Positions 26,166 to 35,335 are shown, numbered from the stretch's first letter. The stretch: 64,000 bases of DNA from Methanoculleus sediminis (GCF_001017125.1 NZ_JXOJ01000001.1:390133-454132), one strand, 5' to 3'. Program-made: numbers and translations. The notes: a model not told the origin generated them from the sequence alone.

Positions 26166-27479
26166 TTACACCCCCTGGATCTCCTTGACACGCGCAAGGA
26201 CGCGTTTCAGGAACTCTTCGTCGGTCATCATGCCCTCGGGGGGCTCGACGACCTTTCTCGTCTCAATCGGCACGTTGTCCATCCGGTATGCGCACCCGCC
26301 GATCTCGACGCCGACGAAGGCGACCGGGACGTGGACCTTGCAGACCTCGGTGGTCGGGGTCTCGTGCGGGTCGATCGCGACCGACGGGCGGTCGTAGATC
26401 TTTTTGACCGAGCTGAACGGGAAGTGCGCACCGGGGTCGCTGCCGAGGACGAAGACGGCGTCCACCTCGTCCCTGCGGAGCAGGTCGTTGGAGGTCGTCT
26501 CGCCGGGGTTGTAACGGGCGAATCCGCGGGAGAGGTCCACCGCATAGGGGAACCCGAAGAGCCAGCCCCAGACCTGGCCGGAGCCGGTGACGTTGTAGTG
26601 CCCGCGCATCGGCATGATGGCTGCTTTCGTGTACTCGTTTAAGTCACGGGTGACCGCGATGGCCTCGTCGATGTTGTGGTTCTTCCCGAGCGACTGGGTC
26701 ACGCCCATGCCGAAGAAGATGATCGCGAAACGGCCGCTCTTGAGCGTCTCGGCGACTTCGTAAATCTTCTCCTTCGGGATTCCCGCGACGACGTCGGGGA
26801 GCTGCTCGCCCTTGAACGCCACGCGGAGCGCGTTAAGGAGCTCGTAGTCGCGCCCCTGCTCGATCTGCAGGTGGACGTCCGCCACGCTCGCGGTGTCGGT
26901 GGGACGCGGGTCGACGACGATCACCTTGCGGCCCGTGTGGCCCTTGCCGGTGAAGAATCCGCGGGGGAAGATCGAGTAACGGGACATGTGCCGCGGGTGG
27001 GCGTGTGCCGGGTTGCATCCCCAGAAGAGGATCCGGTCGGCACGGTTCTTGACCTCGCCGAGCGTGCAGCTCGGGATACCGATATCCTGAACCGCAATAA
27101 GGGATGTTCCGTGGCAGACGGTCGCCGTGTTGTCCATGACCGCTCCGACGGCCTCACCGATCTCGGAGCCGACGGCCTGGGCTTCACAGTTCGTGGAGCT
27201 CCAGCCGTACATCAGGGGCTTCTTTGCTTCGGTGAGCATCCGGGCGGTATACTCGATTGCCTCGTCGTAGGAGATCTCTTTCCAGGACCCGTCCTCCTGC
27301 CGCATACGGGGGCGGGTGATACGGTCCTTTGCCTGGGAGTGGAGGAACTTCTCGGCACCGATGGCGCACGCGTTGTAGACCTCGTGGAGTTCTTTTCCGT
27401 CATCGCTGACGACGACCTCGAGGTCGTCGCAGAGTGTCCCGCAGAACGGGCAGATAACGTCGGTTACAGTCTTGGTCAT
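26166..27479 (-). CDS. fwdB: Formylmethanofuran dehydrogenase subunit B (Mo/W pterin catalytic subunit)
   Basis: A 437-residue catalytic subunit that reduces CO2 to formate on a Mo- or W-bis-pterin. The N-terminal ICPFCGTLCDDLEV and downstream NACAIGAEKFLHSQ match the [4Fe-4S] site. YGWSSTNCEAQAVGSEIGEA carries the metal-ligand Cys; no selenocysteine codon is used. RPTDTASVADVHLQIEQGRD and PMRGHYNVTGSG line the cofactor. Sequence alone does not settle Mo versus W. It overlaps fwdD by 4 bases. Confidence 0.96.
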   Translation of the reverse strand: MTKTVTDVICPFCGTLCDDLEVVVSDDGKELHEVYNACAIGAEKFLHSQAKDRITRPRMRQEDGSWKEISYDEAIEYTARMLTEAKKPLMYGWSSTNCEAQAVGSEIGEAVGAVMDNTATVCHGTSLIAVQDIGIPSCTLGEVKNRADRILFWGCNPAHAHPRHMSRYSIFPRGFFTGKGHTGRKVIVVDPRPTDTASVADVHLQIEQGRDYELLNALRVAFKGEQLPDVVAGIPKEKIYEVAETLKSGRFAIIFFGMGVTQSLGKNHNIDEAIAVTRDLNEYTKAAIMPMRGHYNVTGSGQVWGWLFGFPYAVDLSRGFARYNPGETTSNDLLRRDEVDAVFVLGSDPGAHFPFSSVKKIYDRPSVAIDPHETPTTEVCKVHVPVAFVGVEIGGCAYRMDNVPIETRKVVEPPEGMMTDEEFLKRVLARVKEIQGV

Positions 27480-27877
27480 GCTAGTTCACCCCTGCATCCC
27501 TTGCGCACCAGTTCCAGTGAGCCGAGGACGGGTTCGTTTTTGGCGACCTCCACCTCGACAGGTGTGCCCTTAAACGTTGGCATGCCGGTAGAGTAGGTGT
27601 TCGGGTTGACCACCATGTTTGCCCATGGCCCCATGGGTATGTATGCCACACCTGGATGGGGACCCTGGGTTGCATCGACCGCCTTGACGACGACACTGCC
27701 GTACTTGCTCGTGACGCGTACGTTCGTGTTGCGGAAAGCTCCCAGCTTCTTAAAGTCCGCCGGGTCGAGTTCGATGATCCCGCAGGCGGTGGTGTAGGCG
27801 GGTTTTTCTTTCCCCGCCTCCATGGACACCCCCTGCTGGATCGTACGACCCGTGATCAAATTCACTCTGATTGCCAT
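27476..27877 (-). CDS. fwdD: Formylmethanofuran dehydrogenase subunit D (pterin-binding)
   Basis: A 133-residue molybdopterin-dinucleotide-binding beta barrel completing the FwdB active site. It begins MAIRVNLITGRTIQQGVSME and has ELDPADFKKLGAFRNTNVRV and GVAYIPMGPWANMVVNPNTY. It follows mvhD after 27 bases. Confidence 0.95.
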   Translation of the reverse strand: MAIRVNLITGRTIQQGVSMEAGKEKPAYTTACGIIELDPADFKKLGAFRNTNVRVTSKYGSVVVKAVDATQGPHPGVAYIPMGPWANMVVNPNTYSTGMPTFKGTPVEVEVAKNEPVLGSLELVRKGCRGELA

Positions 27878-27904
27878 TACTATTCATCCCCTGTCTATTG
27901 TGTA

Positions 27905-28330
27905 TTATCTGGCAAACTCTTTGAGCGGGCTCGGGCCGAGCTCGTTGATGGTCTTGACGACGTCGCTCATGACCATGCCCCACTTCGCACCCTCGGATGC
28001 GGAGACGAAGGTCATTCTGAGACGCTTGTCGTCAAGGCCGATGTTCTTGAGGACACTCTTCAAGAGGAACATCCTCTTGGCTGCCTTGTAGTTGCCCTCA
28101 AGGTAGTGGCAGTCGCCGAAGTGACAGCCGGAGACGAGCACGCCGTCCGCCCCATCCTGGAATGCCTTCAGGATGAAGAGGGGATCGATCCTGCCCGTGC
28201 ACATCACGCGGACTGCGCGGATGTCGGGAGGATACTGAATGCGGGCGCCGCCGGCAAGGTCTGCACCGGCATAGGAACACCAGTTGCAGATGATGGCGAT
28301 GATCTTGGGTTTCCAGTTCTCGTCTGCCAT
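27905..28330 (-). CDS. mvhD: MvhD-type iron-sulfur protein linking HdrA to its electron donor
   Basis: A 141-residue [2Fe-2S] protein that passes electrons from a hydrogenase or formate dehydrogenase to HdrA. It has CNWCSYAGADLAGGARIQYP, VMCTGRIDPLFI and VSGCHFGDCHYLEGN. It directly follows hdrA. No mvhA/mvhG hydrogenase genes or fdhAB are in this window, so the donor dehydrogenase must be encoded elsewhere. Confidence 0.93.
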   Translation of the reverse strand: MADENWKPKIIAIICNWCSYAGADLAGGARIQYPPDIRAVRVMCTGRIDPLFILKAFQDGADGVLVSGCHFGDCHYLEGNYKAAKRMFLLKSVLKNIGLDDKRLRMTFVSASEGAKWGMVMSDVVKTINELGPSPLKEFAR

Positions 28331-30349
28331 TTACTGTTCACCTCCGAGGAGGAATGCGTCGATCTGTGCAACGATCTGCGGGGTTGCGAAGTGCTGCATC
28401 CAGATTGCACCGCCGGGACAGAAACCGCCGCAGGTGCCGCAGCCTTTGCACTTGGCTTCGGTGACCTGCATGACCTTGCGGCCGTCCTTCTCGACGAGCG
28501 AGAGGGCCTGGTAGGGGCACTGGTTGACGCACAGTCCGCATCCTGCACACTTCTCCTCGATACACTGGGCGAAGTAGGGCTCGAGCTCCACCTCTCCCCT
28601 GTGGATCGGGATGGATGCCGCGGATGCCGCACCCTCTGCCTGGGCGACCGTGTCCGGGATATCCTTCGGTCCCTGGCAGACACCGGCGAGGTAGACGCCG
28701 GCAGTGGTGGTGCCGCACGGGTTCAGCTTCGGGTGAGCCTCAAGGAGCCAGCCGTCCTGCGAGCAGGAGACGCCGAAGAGTCTCCGGGTCCTCTCGGTCT
28801 CGGCGGCGGGCTGGATGGCTGCCGCGAGCACGACCATATCGACTTCCATGTCGATCGGCCGGCCGAGGAGCGTGTCCTCCGCATTGACGTGGAGGTTCTT
28901 GGTCACCGGGTCTTCGGTGATGTTTGCCACCCTGCCGCGGATGAACTTCGCACCCTCGTTCTGGATGCGGTAGTAGAACTCCTCGTACATCTTCCCGAAG
29001 GACCGGATGTCCATGTAGAAGATGTAAGGCACCGCGCCGGGGATCTTCTCGATGATCTGGTGGGCGTGTTTCAAGGAGTACATGCAGCAGAACCGCGAGC
29101 AGTACGGTCTGCCGACGCCGGTGTTGTCACGGGAGCCTGCACAGAGCACGAACGCGATCCGCTTCGGGGTCTCGCCGTCGCTCGGGCGGACGAGGTGGCC
29201 GCCGGTCGGGCCGGACGCACAGATCAGCCGCTCGAACTCGAGCGACGTGATGACGTTGTCGTAGTTCTTGTAGCCCCACTCGAATTTCTTCTCGATGGGG
29301 AAGATATCGTATCCCGTGGCAAGGATGGCGGTGCCGACCTTGACGGTGATGAGTTCGTCCTGCGCATCGAGGTCGACCGCCTTCTTCTCGCCGCATGCCT
29401 CGACACAGAGACCGCACTTGACGCAGGCGTCGAAGTCGACGGTGTAGATCAGCGGGGAGACCTGCGGGTGGTAGATGTAGATCGCCTTCCTCGGGGCCAT
29501 GCCGAGCTCGAACGGGTTCGGCTTGATGACCGGGCAGACCGTTGCACAGTCGCCGCAGCCGGTACAGCCGCCGCCGACGATGCCGCGGGCTTCCGCCTCG
29601 GCCGGGGTGAGGACACCGCGAGCCTTCTTCCGGAGGGTTACGTCGAAGTTGCCGATGTATCCCTCGACCGACTCGACCTCGGTGTAGGTGAGGAGTTCGA
29701 TGTTCTCGTTCCGGTAGACGTCCACCATCTTCGGGGTCAGGATACACTGCGAGCAGTCCAGCGTCGGGAAGGTCTTGTCGAGCTGGGACATCCTGCCGCC
29801 GATCGTGGGGCTCTTCTCCACGAGGTAGGTCTTGATGCCTGCGTTCGCAAGGTCGAGCGCTGCCTGCATGCCGCCGACACCACCGCCGACGACCATCGCC
29901 GCCTTCTCCACGGGGACGCTCTTCGGGATGAGGTCTTCAAGGAGAGAGGCTTTCGCTACGGCGATCCGGATTGCATCCTTCGCCTTCTCGGTAGCCTCCT
30001 CGGGCTGGTGCATGTGCACCCACGAGTTCTGGTCGCGGATGTTTGCCATCTCGAACCGGAAGGGGTTCAGGCCACCCGCCGCGGTCGCGTTACGGAACGT
30101 GGGCTCGTGCAGACGGGGCGTACAGGCCGCGACGACGACTCCGGTCAGGTTGTGCTCCTTGATGGCGTCCGCGATCATGTTCTGACCGGGGGTCGAGCAC
30201 ATATACGCGTAGTTGTCGGCGACGACAACGTTCGGGATCGTCCTGGCGTATTCCTTTACTGCCTCGACGTTGATGGTGCCCGCGATGTTGGTACCACAGT
30301 GGCACACAAAAACGCCAATTCTTGCCTCTTTGTTCTTGACTTCTGCCAT
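28331..30349 (-). CDS. hdrA: CoB-CoM heterodisulfide reductase subunit A (FAD, electron-bifurcating)
   Basis: A 672-residue flavoprotein that bifurcates electrons between ferredoxin and the heterodisulfide. Features in order are the N-terminal GVFVCHCGTNIAGTI, VVGGGVGGMQAALDLANAG (FAD Rossmann motif), LDCSQCILTPKM, a first ferredoxin pair (CTGCGDCATVCPV and CVKCGLCVEACGE), and a C-terminal pair (CAGCGLCVNQCPY and CKGCGTCGGFCPG). The start at 30349 follows GAGGTG and drops five residues from the open frame. Length is normal for stand-alone HdrA. Confidence 0.96.
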   Translation of the reverse strand: MAEVKNKEARIGVFVCHCGTNIAGTINVEAVKEYARTIPNVVVADNYAYMCSTPGQNMIADAIKEHNLTGVVVAACTPRLHEPTFRNATAAGGLNPFRFEMANIRDQNSWVHMHQPEEATEKAKDAIRIAVAKASLLEDLIPKSVPVEKAAMVVGGGVGGMQAALDLANAGIKTYLVEKSPTIGGRMSQLDKTFPTLDCSQCILTPKMVDVYRNENIELLTYTEVESVEGYIGNFDVTLRKKARGVLTPAEAEARGIVGGGCTGCGDCATVCPVIKPNPFELGMAPRKAIYIYHPQVSPLIYTVDFDACVKCGLCVEACGEKKAVDLDAQDELITVKVGTAILATGYDIFPIEKKFEWGYKNYDNVITSLEFERLICASGPTGGHLVRPSDGETPKRIAFVLCAGSRDNTGVGRPYCSRFCCMYSLKHAHQIIEKIPGAVPYIFYMDIRSFGKMYEEFYYRIQNEGAKFIRGRVANITEDPVTKNLHVNAEDTLLGRPIDMEVDMVVLAAAIQPAAETERTRRLFGVSCSQDGWLLEAHPKLNPCGTTTAGVYLAGVCQGPKDIPDTVAQAEGAASAASIPIHRGEVELEPYFAQCIEEKCAGCGLCVNQCPYQALSLVEKDGRKVMQVTEAKCKGCGTCGGFCPGGAIWMQHFATPQIVAQIDAFLLGGEQ

Positions 30350-30360
30350 GTATTTGCACC

Positions 30361-31263
30361 TCACAGGATCTTCTTCAGGAACGGCTCAACATCGATGGCA
30401 TGAAGGTCGAGTGCAAGCTCGTCCGGGTTCATGCCCTGAGCCAGTCCCAGGAGTTCGTTGTAGTGCAGGACCGGGAGTCCCCAGGTGATGCCGAACTTGT
30501 CCTGGATCTCGACCTGTCCTCTGTCGTACTGGAGCTGGCAGAACGGACAGACCTCGGTCAGCGCATCCGCGCCCACTTCCTGCAGGTTGATCAGTTTTTC
30601 GTTCGTGATGTCGAGCGCGTGTGTCAGGTCGTATCCGCGGACACCGCCGCCGGCACCGCAGCACTGCATCTTATTGCGGTACTGGACGGGCTCGGCTCCG
30701 AGAGCGGCGACGAGTTCTTCGATCCACATCGGGTTCTCGGTGTCGCCGAAGTGCCGCTCCTTGCCGGGCTTCATCAGGTGGCACCCGTAGTGGACGGCGA
30801 CTTTCGCGCCGGTCAGGGGGCGCTTGACGCTGTCGGCGATCTTCTTGACGCCTACGATCTTGGGGTCGTAGTAGAGCTCGGCAAGGTGCCAGACGTCGAC
30901 GGTTCCCTTGAACTCCATGTCGATCTCTTTGAGCACCTCGTTGACTCCGTCGCGGAGCTCGTCGTTGTGCTTCAGCTTGTGGTTGACTTCCCAGATCGAC
31001 TTGTAGCACCCGTTGCAGACCAGGGCGATATCCATGCCCATCTGCTCGGCGAGCACGACGTTTCTGGCCGCCATCGCGTACCAGACGTTCAGGTCAATCG
31101 AACCGAACGCACCCGGTGCCGGGCAGCAGCTTGCGCCCTTCAGGGGGAGGAGGTCGATGCCGACGTTCTTGCTGGTCCGGATGGCCGCCGCCTCGATGCC
31201 GGGGTACCGGTTCGGGGCGATGCACCCGAGGAAGAATGCGTACTGGTGGTTGTTTCCGCTCAT
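30361..31263 (-). CDS. hdrB: CoB-CoM heterodisulfide reductase subunit B
   Basis: A 300-residue subunit carrying the active-site non-cubane clusters that cleave CoM-S-S-CoB. It has two CCG domains: FLGCIAPNR, then GASCCPAPG and VCNGCYKS; and VHYGCHLMKPG, then MQCCGAGGGVR and CPFCQL. It lies 4 bases after hdrC. Confidence 0.97.
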   Translation of the reverse strand: MSGNNHQYAFFLGCIAPNRYPGIEAAAIRTSKNVGIDLLPLKGASCCPAPGAFGSIDLNVWYAMAARNVVLAEQMGMDIALVCNGCYKSIWEVNHKLKHNDELRDGVNEVLKEIDMEFKGTVDVWHLAELYYDPKIVGVKKIADSVKRPLTGAKVAVHYGCHLMKPGKERHFGDTENPMWIEELVAALGAEPVQYRNKMQCCGAGGGVRGYDLTHALDITNEKLINLQEVGADALTEVCPFCQLQYDRGQVEIQDKFGITWGLPVLHYNELLGLAQGMNPDELALDLHAIDVEPFLKKIL

Positions 31264-31267
31264 GGTT

Positions 31268-31849
31268 TCACTCTCCCTCCGCGAGGATTCTGTCAGCGTT
31301 CTCTTTCAGTCTGTAGTGATCGAGGATCTTCTGAATGCCGGGCAGGTACTCGGGGTACTTGTGCGTCGTCTCAGGCTCCTCGTCGAGTCCGAGCTTCTTC
31401 CTGGCCGCACGGTTCGCGTCGTTGTTCGGGACGCCGTGTCCGCTCTTGTAGATCAGCTGGACGGTCTGGAGGAAGTTGCGCGGAACGATGTCCCGCTTGA
31501 ACGCCAGGTTCCTCATCGCCATGATCGCGTCGGTCGGCGCGAGGTCGCGGGGGCACCTGTCGGTGCAGCTGTAACAGGTCGTGCAGAGCCAGAGGTCCGG
31601 GTCGGTGAGTGCCTCTTCCTCGAGACCGAGGACGGCTTTCCTCATGAACAGCCGGATACGGTACGAACTCCGCGGTGCCGAGGGGCACGAACCGGTGCAG
31701 GTGCCGCACTGGTAGCACATGTGGGCGGCCGTCTGCCCGATCTTCTCAACTTCTTTGAGGAACTCGGGGTTGCTGTCAGGAATGTAGTATTTCCTGTCCC
31801 GAAGTTTCTCGGCGAGTTTCTGGTCCTTATAGTCTTTCTTCACTGCCAT
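31268..31849 (-). CDS. hdrC: CoB-CoM heterodisulfide reductase subunit C
   Basis: A 193-residue two-[4Fe-4S] electron-transfer subunit connecting HdrA to HdrB. The cluster motifs are CYQCGTCTGSCPSAPRS and CTTCYSCTDRCPRDLAP. It follows fwdF after 10 bases, placing hdr genes inside the fwd operon. Confidence 0.96.
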   Translation of the reverse strand: MAVKKDYKDQKLAEKLRDRKYYIPDSNPEFLKEVEKIGQTAAHMCYQCGTCTGSCPSAPRSSYRIRLFMRKAVLGLEEEALTDPDLWLCTTCYSCTDRCPRDLAPTDAIMAMRNLAFKRDIVPRNFLQTVQLIYKSGHGVPNNDANRAARKKLGLDEEPETTHKYPEYLPGIQKILDHYRLKENADRILAEGE

Positions 31850-31859
31850 TGGCTATCCC

Positions 31860-33029
31860 TCATGCCTCTTCTGCTTCTCCCAGAACTTTGACCTCGACCT
31901 CTCCGGGGGCGGTCTCTTTGACCTTCGATGTCCTCGGGGTGAGCAATTTCTCCTTGATCGTCTTGAAGAGGTCAGTCTCCTTATCCTTCATCCGGATGCC
32001 GGTCCTCCGCAGGACGATTGCATCCTCGCTCGGGCAGGCGTTGACGCAGGCGCCGCAGAGGATACAGAAGTCCTTGTTGATGGCGATGTTGGCCTCAACC
32101 TGTCCCTTCATATCCTTTGCAGGGACGGGGGACGGCAGGTAGAGCGCGTTGCAGGGGCAGACCTCCACACAGGTCGAACAGCCGCCGGGGCACTTCTCGG
32201 GGTTGATCTCGATGTCTCCCTCGAAGATCTTCTCGACGGTGATTGCCTCCTGCGGGCAGGACTGGACGCACCATGTACAGGTGCAGCAGTTGTCCTGCTC
32301 GATGTCGACCTTGCCGGGCAGCTTGGTGCTGATGATCTCGCGTTCGAGGGTGATTGCATCCTGGGGGCAGGCCTCGACACAGATCGTGCACCCGTCGCAG
32401 GTGCTCTCTTCCCACTGGACATCCCCTTCGACCTTGCCGGTCTCGGGGTTCGCGGGCTTGCGAACGACGGTGATGCTCGGACAGAGTTCGCCGCAGATGC
32501 CGCAGACGTCGCACTTCTCGGTGTCGACGGTAAACGTCGTCTTGGTCTGCAGTGCAGCCTGGCGCGGTTTGCCGGCTTCGTCGCCGCCCTCGAATGCGGG
32601 GACGTCGCGATTGATGGCGTCCCTCGGGCAGACTTCCTCGCAGATGGTGCACCGATCGCACTTCTCCTCGTCGATCGTCGTGACCATATCGTAGGTGGGG
32701 AATCCCTCCTGCTCAAGAATCGGGAGGCGCTCCTCCCCGTCGATCTTGAGTGTCATCGCATTGAAGGGGCACATGACGACACAAACGCCACAATACGAAC
32801 ACTTCTCAGGGTTGACGTCGACGGGTTCTGCGTAGTCGATGGCCCCGCGGCGGGTCGCACCGACGGGTCCGAGCACGATTGCCTCTTCCGGGCAGGCGTC
32901 GACACAGATGCCGCAGCCCGTGCAGGTCTCGGCGTTCAGGATCAGGTTGTTGACCGCCTTCAGGAGCCTCTGCTCCATGATGACGTTCTGGCCTTCCCGG
33001 GTTTTGGAATACTTTGGAAACAGTGCCAT
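31860..33029 (-). CDS. fwdF: Polyferredoxin of the formylmethanofuran dehydrogenase complex
   Basis: A 389-residue electron wire. I count eight CxxCxxCxxxC-type motifs, the seventh with an extra residue. In order they are CTGCGICVDACP, CSYCGVCVVMCP, CDRCTICEEVCP, CDVCGICGELCP, CDGCTICVEACP, CCTCTWCVQSCP, CPGGCSTCVEVCP and CILCGACVNACP, so about eight [4Fe-4S] clusters. It would carry low-potential electrons from HdrA to the CO2-reducing site of FwdB. It lies between fwdG and hdrC. Confidence 0.93.
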   Translation of the reverse strand: MALFPKYSKTREGQNVIMEQRLLKAVNNLILNAETCTGCGICVDACPEEAIVLGPVGATRRGAIDYAEPVDVNPEKCSYCGVCVVMCPFNAMTLKIDGEERLPILEQEGFPTYDMVTTIDEEKCDRCTICEEVCPRDAINRDVPAFEGGDEAGKPRQAALQTKTTFTVDTEKCDVCGICGELCPSITVVRKPANPETGKVEGDVQWEESTCDGCTICVEACPQDAITLEREIISTKLPGKVDIEQDNCCTCTWCVQSCPQEAITVEKIFEGDIEINPEKCPGGCSTCVEVCPCNALYLPSPVPAKDMKGQVEANIAINKDFCILCGACVNACPSEDAIVLRRTGIRMKDKETDLFKTIKEKLLTPRTSKVKETAPGEVEVKVLGEAEEA

Positions 33030-33044
33030 ATTCTAGTATCACTC

Positions 33045-33317
33045 CTAGGCTTCCACTTTTCGGGCCTTCGCCCGGCTTTCCCACGGTCCTACAAGCTTGA
33101 TGACTCCATAGGGGCATGCCTGGACGCATACGCCGCAGCCGGCGCAGAGCTCTGAGTTGAAATCAAGGATGACGGCCTTGCCGTCTCTGACCTTGTAGAT
33201 CTTCTCCTTGGTTGCTGGATCTTCGGTGTAGAGCTCGAGAGCGTCGACCGGACATGCCACCACGCAGTTGTTGCAGCCTGTACATCGTTCCATATTGATG
33301 TGCAATGCAAATGCCAT
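33045..33317 (-). CDS. fwdG: Two-cluster ferredoxin, FwdG-like, first gene of the operon
   Basis: A 90-residue ferredoxin with CTGCNNCVVACPVDALEL and CAGCGVCVQACPYGVIKL. It begins MAFALHINMERCTGC. The open frame reaches 33371, but the AT-rich leader and promoter lie there, so the ATG at 33317 is used. It is probably the electron-entry subunit of the Fwd complex. Confidence 0.85.
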   Translation of the reverse strand: MAFALHINMERCTGCNNCVVACPVDALELYTEDPATKEKIYKVRDGKAVILDFNSELCAGCGVCVQACPYGVIKLVGPWESRAKARKVEA

Positions 33318-33337
33318 GGTATCACGCACCAGATCTG

Positions 33338-33361
33338 ATCGATTAAAAATCGATATAAAAA
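33338..33361 (-). promoter_or_regulatory. Promoter and palindromic operator of the fwd-hdr operon
   Basis: The minus strand has TTTTTATATCG as the TATA box (33351-33361). Overlapping its downstream edge is a perfect inverted repeat, ATCGATT-AAA-AATCGAT (33338-33354). A transcript would start near 33330, leaving a very short leader before fwdG. The palindrome overlaps the basal promoter, so a bound regulator would probably repress. Confidence 0.55.
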
Positions 33362-33371
33362 GAATTGTCAA

Positions 33372-33932
33372 AGAATATACATAAACTTTCTGAAATCCGG
33401 CAGCCTTATATTCCAGAACTATGATTATCCGTCAAATTTTATAAATTAAAACGGTTGCCATGTTAACCCGATGCCCAAAATCTTATTGCTACACCGACTT
33501 CCGGGCAAGAGTGCAAAACAAAAACCTTAAATCTTAAATCAGAGTTTTTGATGAAAATCGGTGGTCTATCCGCCCCGGCAGCGTTGAGGGCGTGCAGGAT
33601 CGCCACCCGGACCGGAGGGGACGCTCATCCACTCGATCGGGATGACCCGATGCGCGTTGCGCGGTGTGAGCGGCAACCGTTTCTGTATCCGTCGACTCTT
33701 CACTCTTCGTGCGGAACCCTGCGGTCGCCTCCGAAAACCGGTTCCGGTTCTGTGCCCGCAGTCCCTGTACCGCATCCGGGATTGGCCTGCAGGCGGGCTG
33801 GCGGGGCCGCGGGCGTCGTGCAACGTCTCCTCGCAGGGAGCCCGGCGCCGGTCCGGTGCGCACGCCCGGGTAAAAAAGAAACCTTATTCAGTCCATATCA
33901 TAACATTGTAGCAAACGAGGTGTATTCTATCC
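33372..33932. other. Intergenic region between fwdG and ftr
   Basis: About 560 bases separate the divergent fwd-hdr operon and ftr. The left 170 bases are AT-rich with several TATA-like stretches, and the remainder is GC-rich. ORFs of 109-134 codons on either strand have no recognisable family and no good start. Near ftr, GAGGTG (33917-33922) is the ribosome-binding site, and a CTTATTC element about 45 bases upstream of the ATG may be its TATA box. Confidence 0.5.
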
Positions 33933-34850
33933 ATGGAACTGAAAGAGGCTAAAGGCGTTACTATAGATGATACCTATGCAGAGGCGTTCCCGACCTGGGT
34001 GGCGCGGCCCATTATCACCGCCGTCACCGAGGAGTGGGCGTACAAGGCAGCAGTGGAGGCCGTAGGGTTTGCCACCTCGACCATCGGATGCCCGGCGGAG
34101 GCGGGTATCGACTGCTTCGTCTCCCCCGACGAGACCCCCGACGGCCGCCCCGGCTACGCGATCATGATCTGCGCGAGCAAGAAGAAACTGAAAGAGCAGG
34201 TCGTGGAGCGCCTTGCCGAGTGCATCCTCACCGCCCCGACGACGGCGGTCTTCGACGGCCTCTCGGACGTCGTCGCCGAGGTCCCGGAGAAACTCCCGGT
34301 CAAGCTGCACTTCTTCGGCGACGGCTACGAGGAGAAGCGCGAGGTCGGCGGCAGGACGGTCTGGGCCATCCCGATCATGGAGGGCGAGTATATCGGCGAG
34401 GAGGAGTTCGGCGCCGTGAAGGGTGTTGCAGGCGGTAACTTCTTCATCATGGGCGAGAACCAGATGGCCGCCCTGACGGCCGCCCAGGCAGCGGTCGACG
34501 CCATCAGCGGCGTCTGCGGTGTCATCACGCCCTTCCCCGGCGGCATCGTCGCGAGCGGTTCGAAGGTCGGGAGCAACAAGTACAAGTTCATGGGTGCAAG
34601 CACGAACGAGGCCTACTGCCCGACCCTCCGTGATAAGGTCGAGAACAGCAAGGTTCCCGAGGGCGTCAAGGCCGTCTACGAGATCGTCATCGACGGTGTC
34701 GACGAGGACTCGATCAGGACCGCGATGGCCGAGGGCATCCGTGCGGCGACCAAGGTGCCGGGCGTGAAGTTCATCAGCGCCGGGAACTTCGGCGGCAGCC
34801 TCGGGCCGTTCAAGTTCGAGCTGAAGGACGTCCTGGCGGACTACCTCTAA
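33933..34850 (+). CDS. ftr: Formylmethanofuran--tetrahydromethanopterin N-formyltransferase
   Basis: A 305-residue cytoplasmic enzyme moving the formyl group from formylmethanofuran to H4MPT, the step after Fwd. It has [38 protein letters not shown], and the C-terminal [26 protein letters not shown] lies 10 bases upstream. It is divergent from the fwd-hdr operon. A T-run (CTCTTTTTTGC, 34853-34863) follows the stop and probably terminates it. Confidence 0.96.
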   Translation: MELKEAKGVTIDDTYAEAFPTWVARPIITAVTEEWAYKAAVEAVGFATSTIGCPAEAGIDCFVSPDETPDGRPGYAIMICASKKKLKEQVVERLAECILTAPTTAVFDGLSDVVAEVPEKLPVKLHFFGDGYEEKREVGGRTVWAIPIMEGEYIGEEEFGAVKGVAGGNFFIMGENQMAALTAAQAAVDAISGVCGVITPFPGGIVASGSKVGSNKYKFMGASTNEAYCPTLRDKVENSKVPEGVKAVYEIVIDGVDEDSIRTAMAEGIRAATKVPGVKFISAGNFGGSLGPFKFELKDVLADYL

Positions 34851-34924
34851 ATCTCTTTTTTGCTGCGGTTTTGGATCCCCTTACTTATCGACCGATCGGC
34901 ACTGTTTCCTATCGAGAGAAGCAG

Positions 34925-35230
34925 TTACTGCACCTCAACAGTGACCTCAAATTGCTGGATGACCGACCGCTCGCCTTCCCACTCTCGCCAATTCTTGAAC
35001 CGGAGCCGGGATCGACCCTGCTGTGGTGCATGAAACGTAAATGTTCTTACACCTGCAGCGCCGATTGCGTCACCCGTTTGCTCGAAAGTATCCCCGACAA
35101 CCTCGAGATCTCCTTGATCCACCAATGCCCAACGATAACCCGTTGTCGGATTTTCGCCCAGACGGACAGTAACCGGACTCCCGACCTTCACCGTCACGGT
35201 ATGGTCCCGGTCCCCCTCATCGACAATCAT
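34925..35230 (-). CDS. Chagasin-family cysteine protease inhibitor (I42)
   Basis: A 101-residue immunoglobulin-like inhibitor of papain-family proteases. Its loops match the family: LGENPTTGYRW (NPTTGY loop) and a Trp-containing third loop (FKNWREWEGE). The middle loop reads AIGAAGVRTFTF, so the GxGG motif is degenerate. No signal peptide is seen, so it probably acts inside the cell. GGTGATC lies 12 bases before the ATG at 35230; a GTG at 35248 overlaps that site. It is the third gene after the protease on the same strand, an inhibitor-protease pairing. Confidence 0.82.
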   Translation of the reverse strand: MIVDEGDRDHTVTVKVGSPVTVRLGENPTTGYRWALVDQGDLEVVGDTFEQTGDAIGAAGVRTFTFHAPQQGRSRLRFKNWREWEGERSVIQQFEVTVEVQ

Positions 35231-35256
35231 CGTGTTTACCCCGATCACCAGGATTA

Positions 35257-35273
35257 TCCCTTTCTAAAAAAGG
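35257..35273 (-). terminator. Small AT-looped hairpin between the domain protein and the chagasin gene
   Basis: CCCTTT and AAAGGG arms face each other over a short AT spacer in the 87-105-base gap before the inhibitor gene. It could weaken read-through and lower inhibitor output, or simply be incidental. Confidence 0.35.
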
Positions 35274-35335
35274 GTTTGCATGATTCTGACCCGCAGGGGT
35301 CACGGCAATACACGTTTGGTCGGCAGGTCCTGCAC

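Noticed and set aside
24642-26642. Plus-strand ORF of 666 codons opposite fwdA
   Set aside because: It is a shadow of fwdA/fwdB with low-complexity Val/Asp/Glu-rich translation and no domain.
27656-30403. Plus-strand ORF of 915 codons opposite hdrA, mvhD and fwdD
   Set aside because: It is antisense to well-identified genes and arises from high GC at third codon positions.
33534-33952. Overlapping ORFs (109 and 134 codons) between fwdG and ftr
   Set aside because: No recognisable domain, poor starts, and one runs into the ftr leader.
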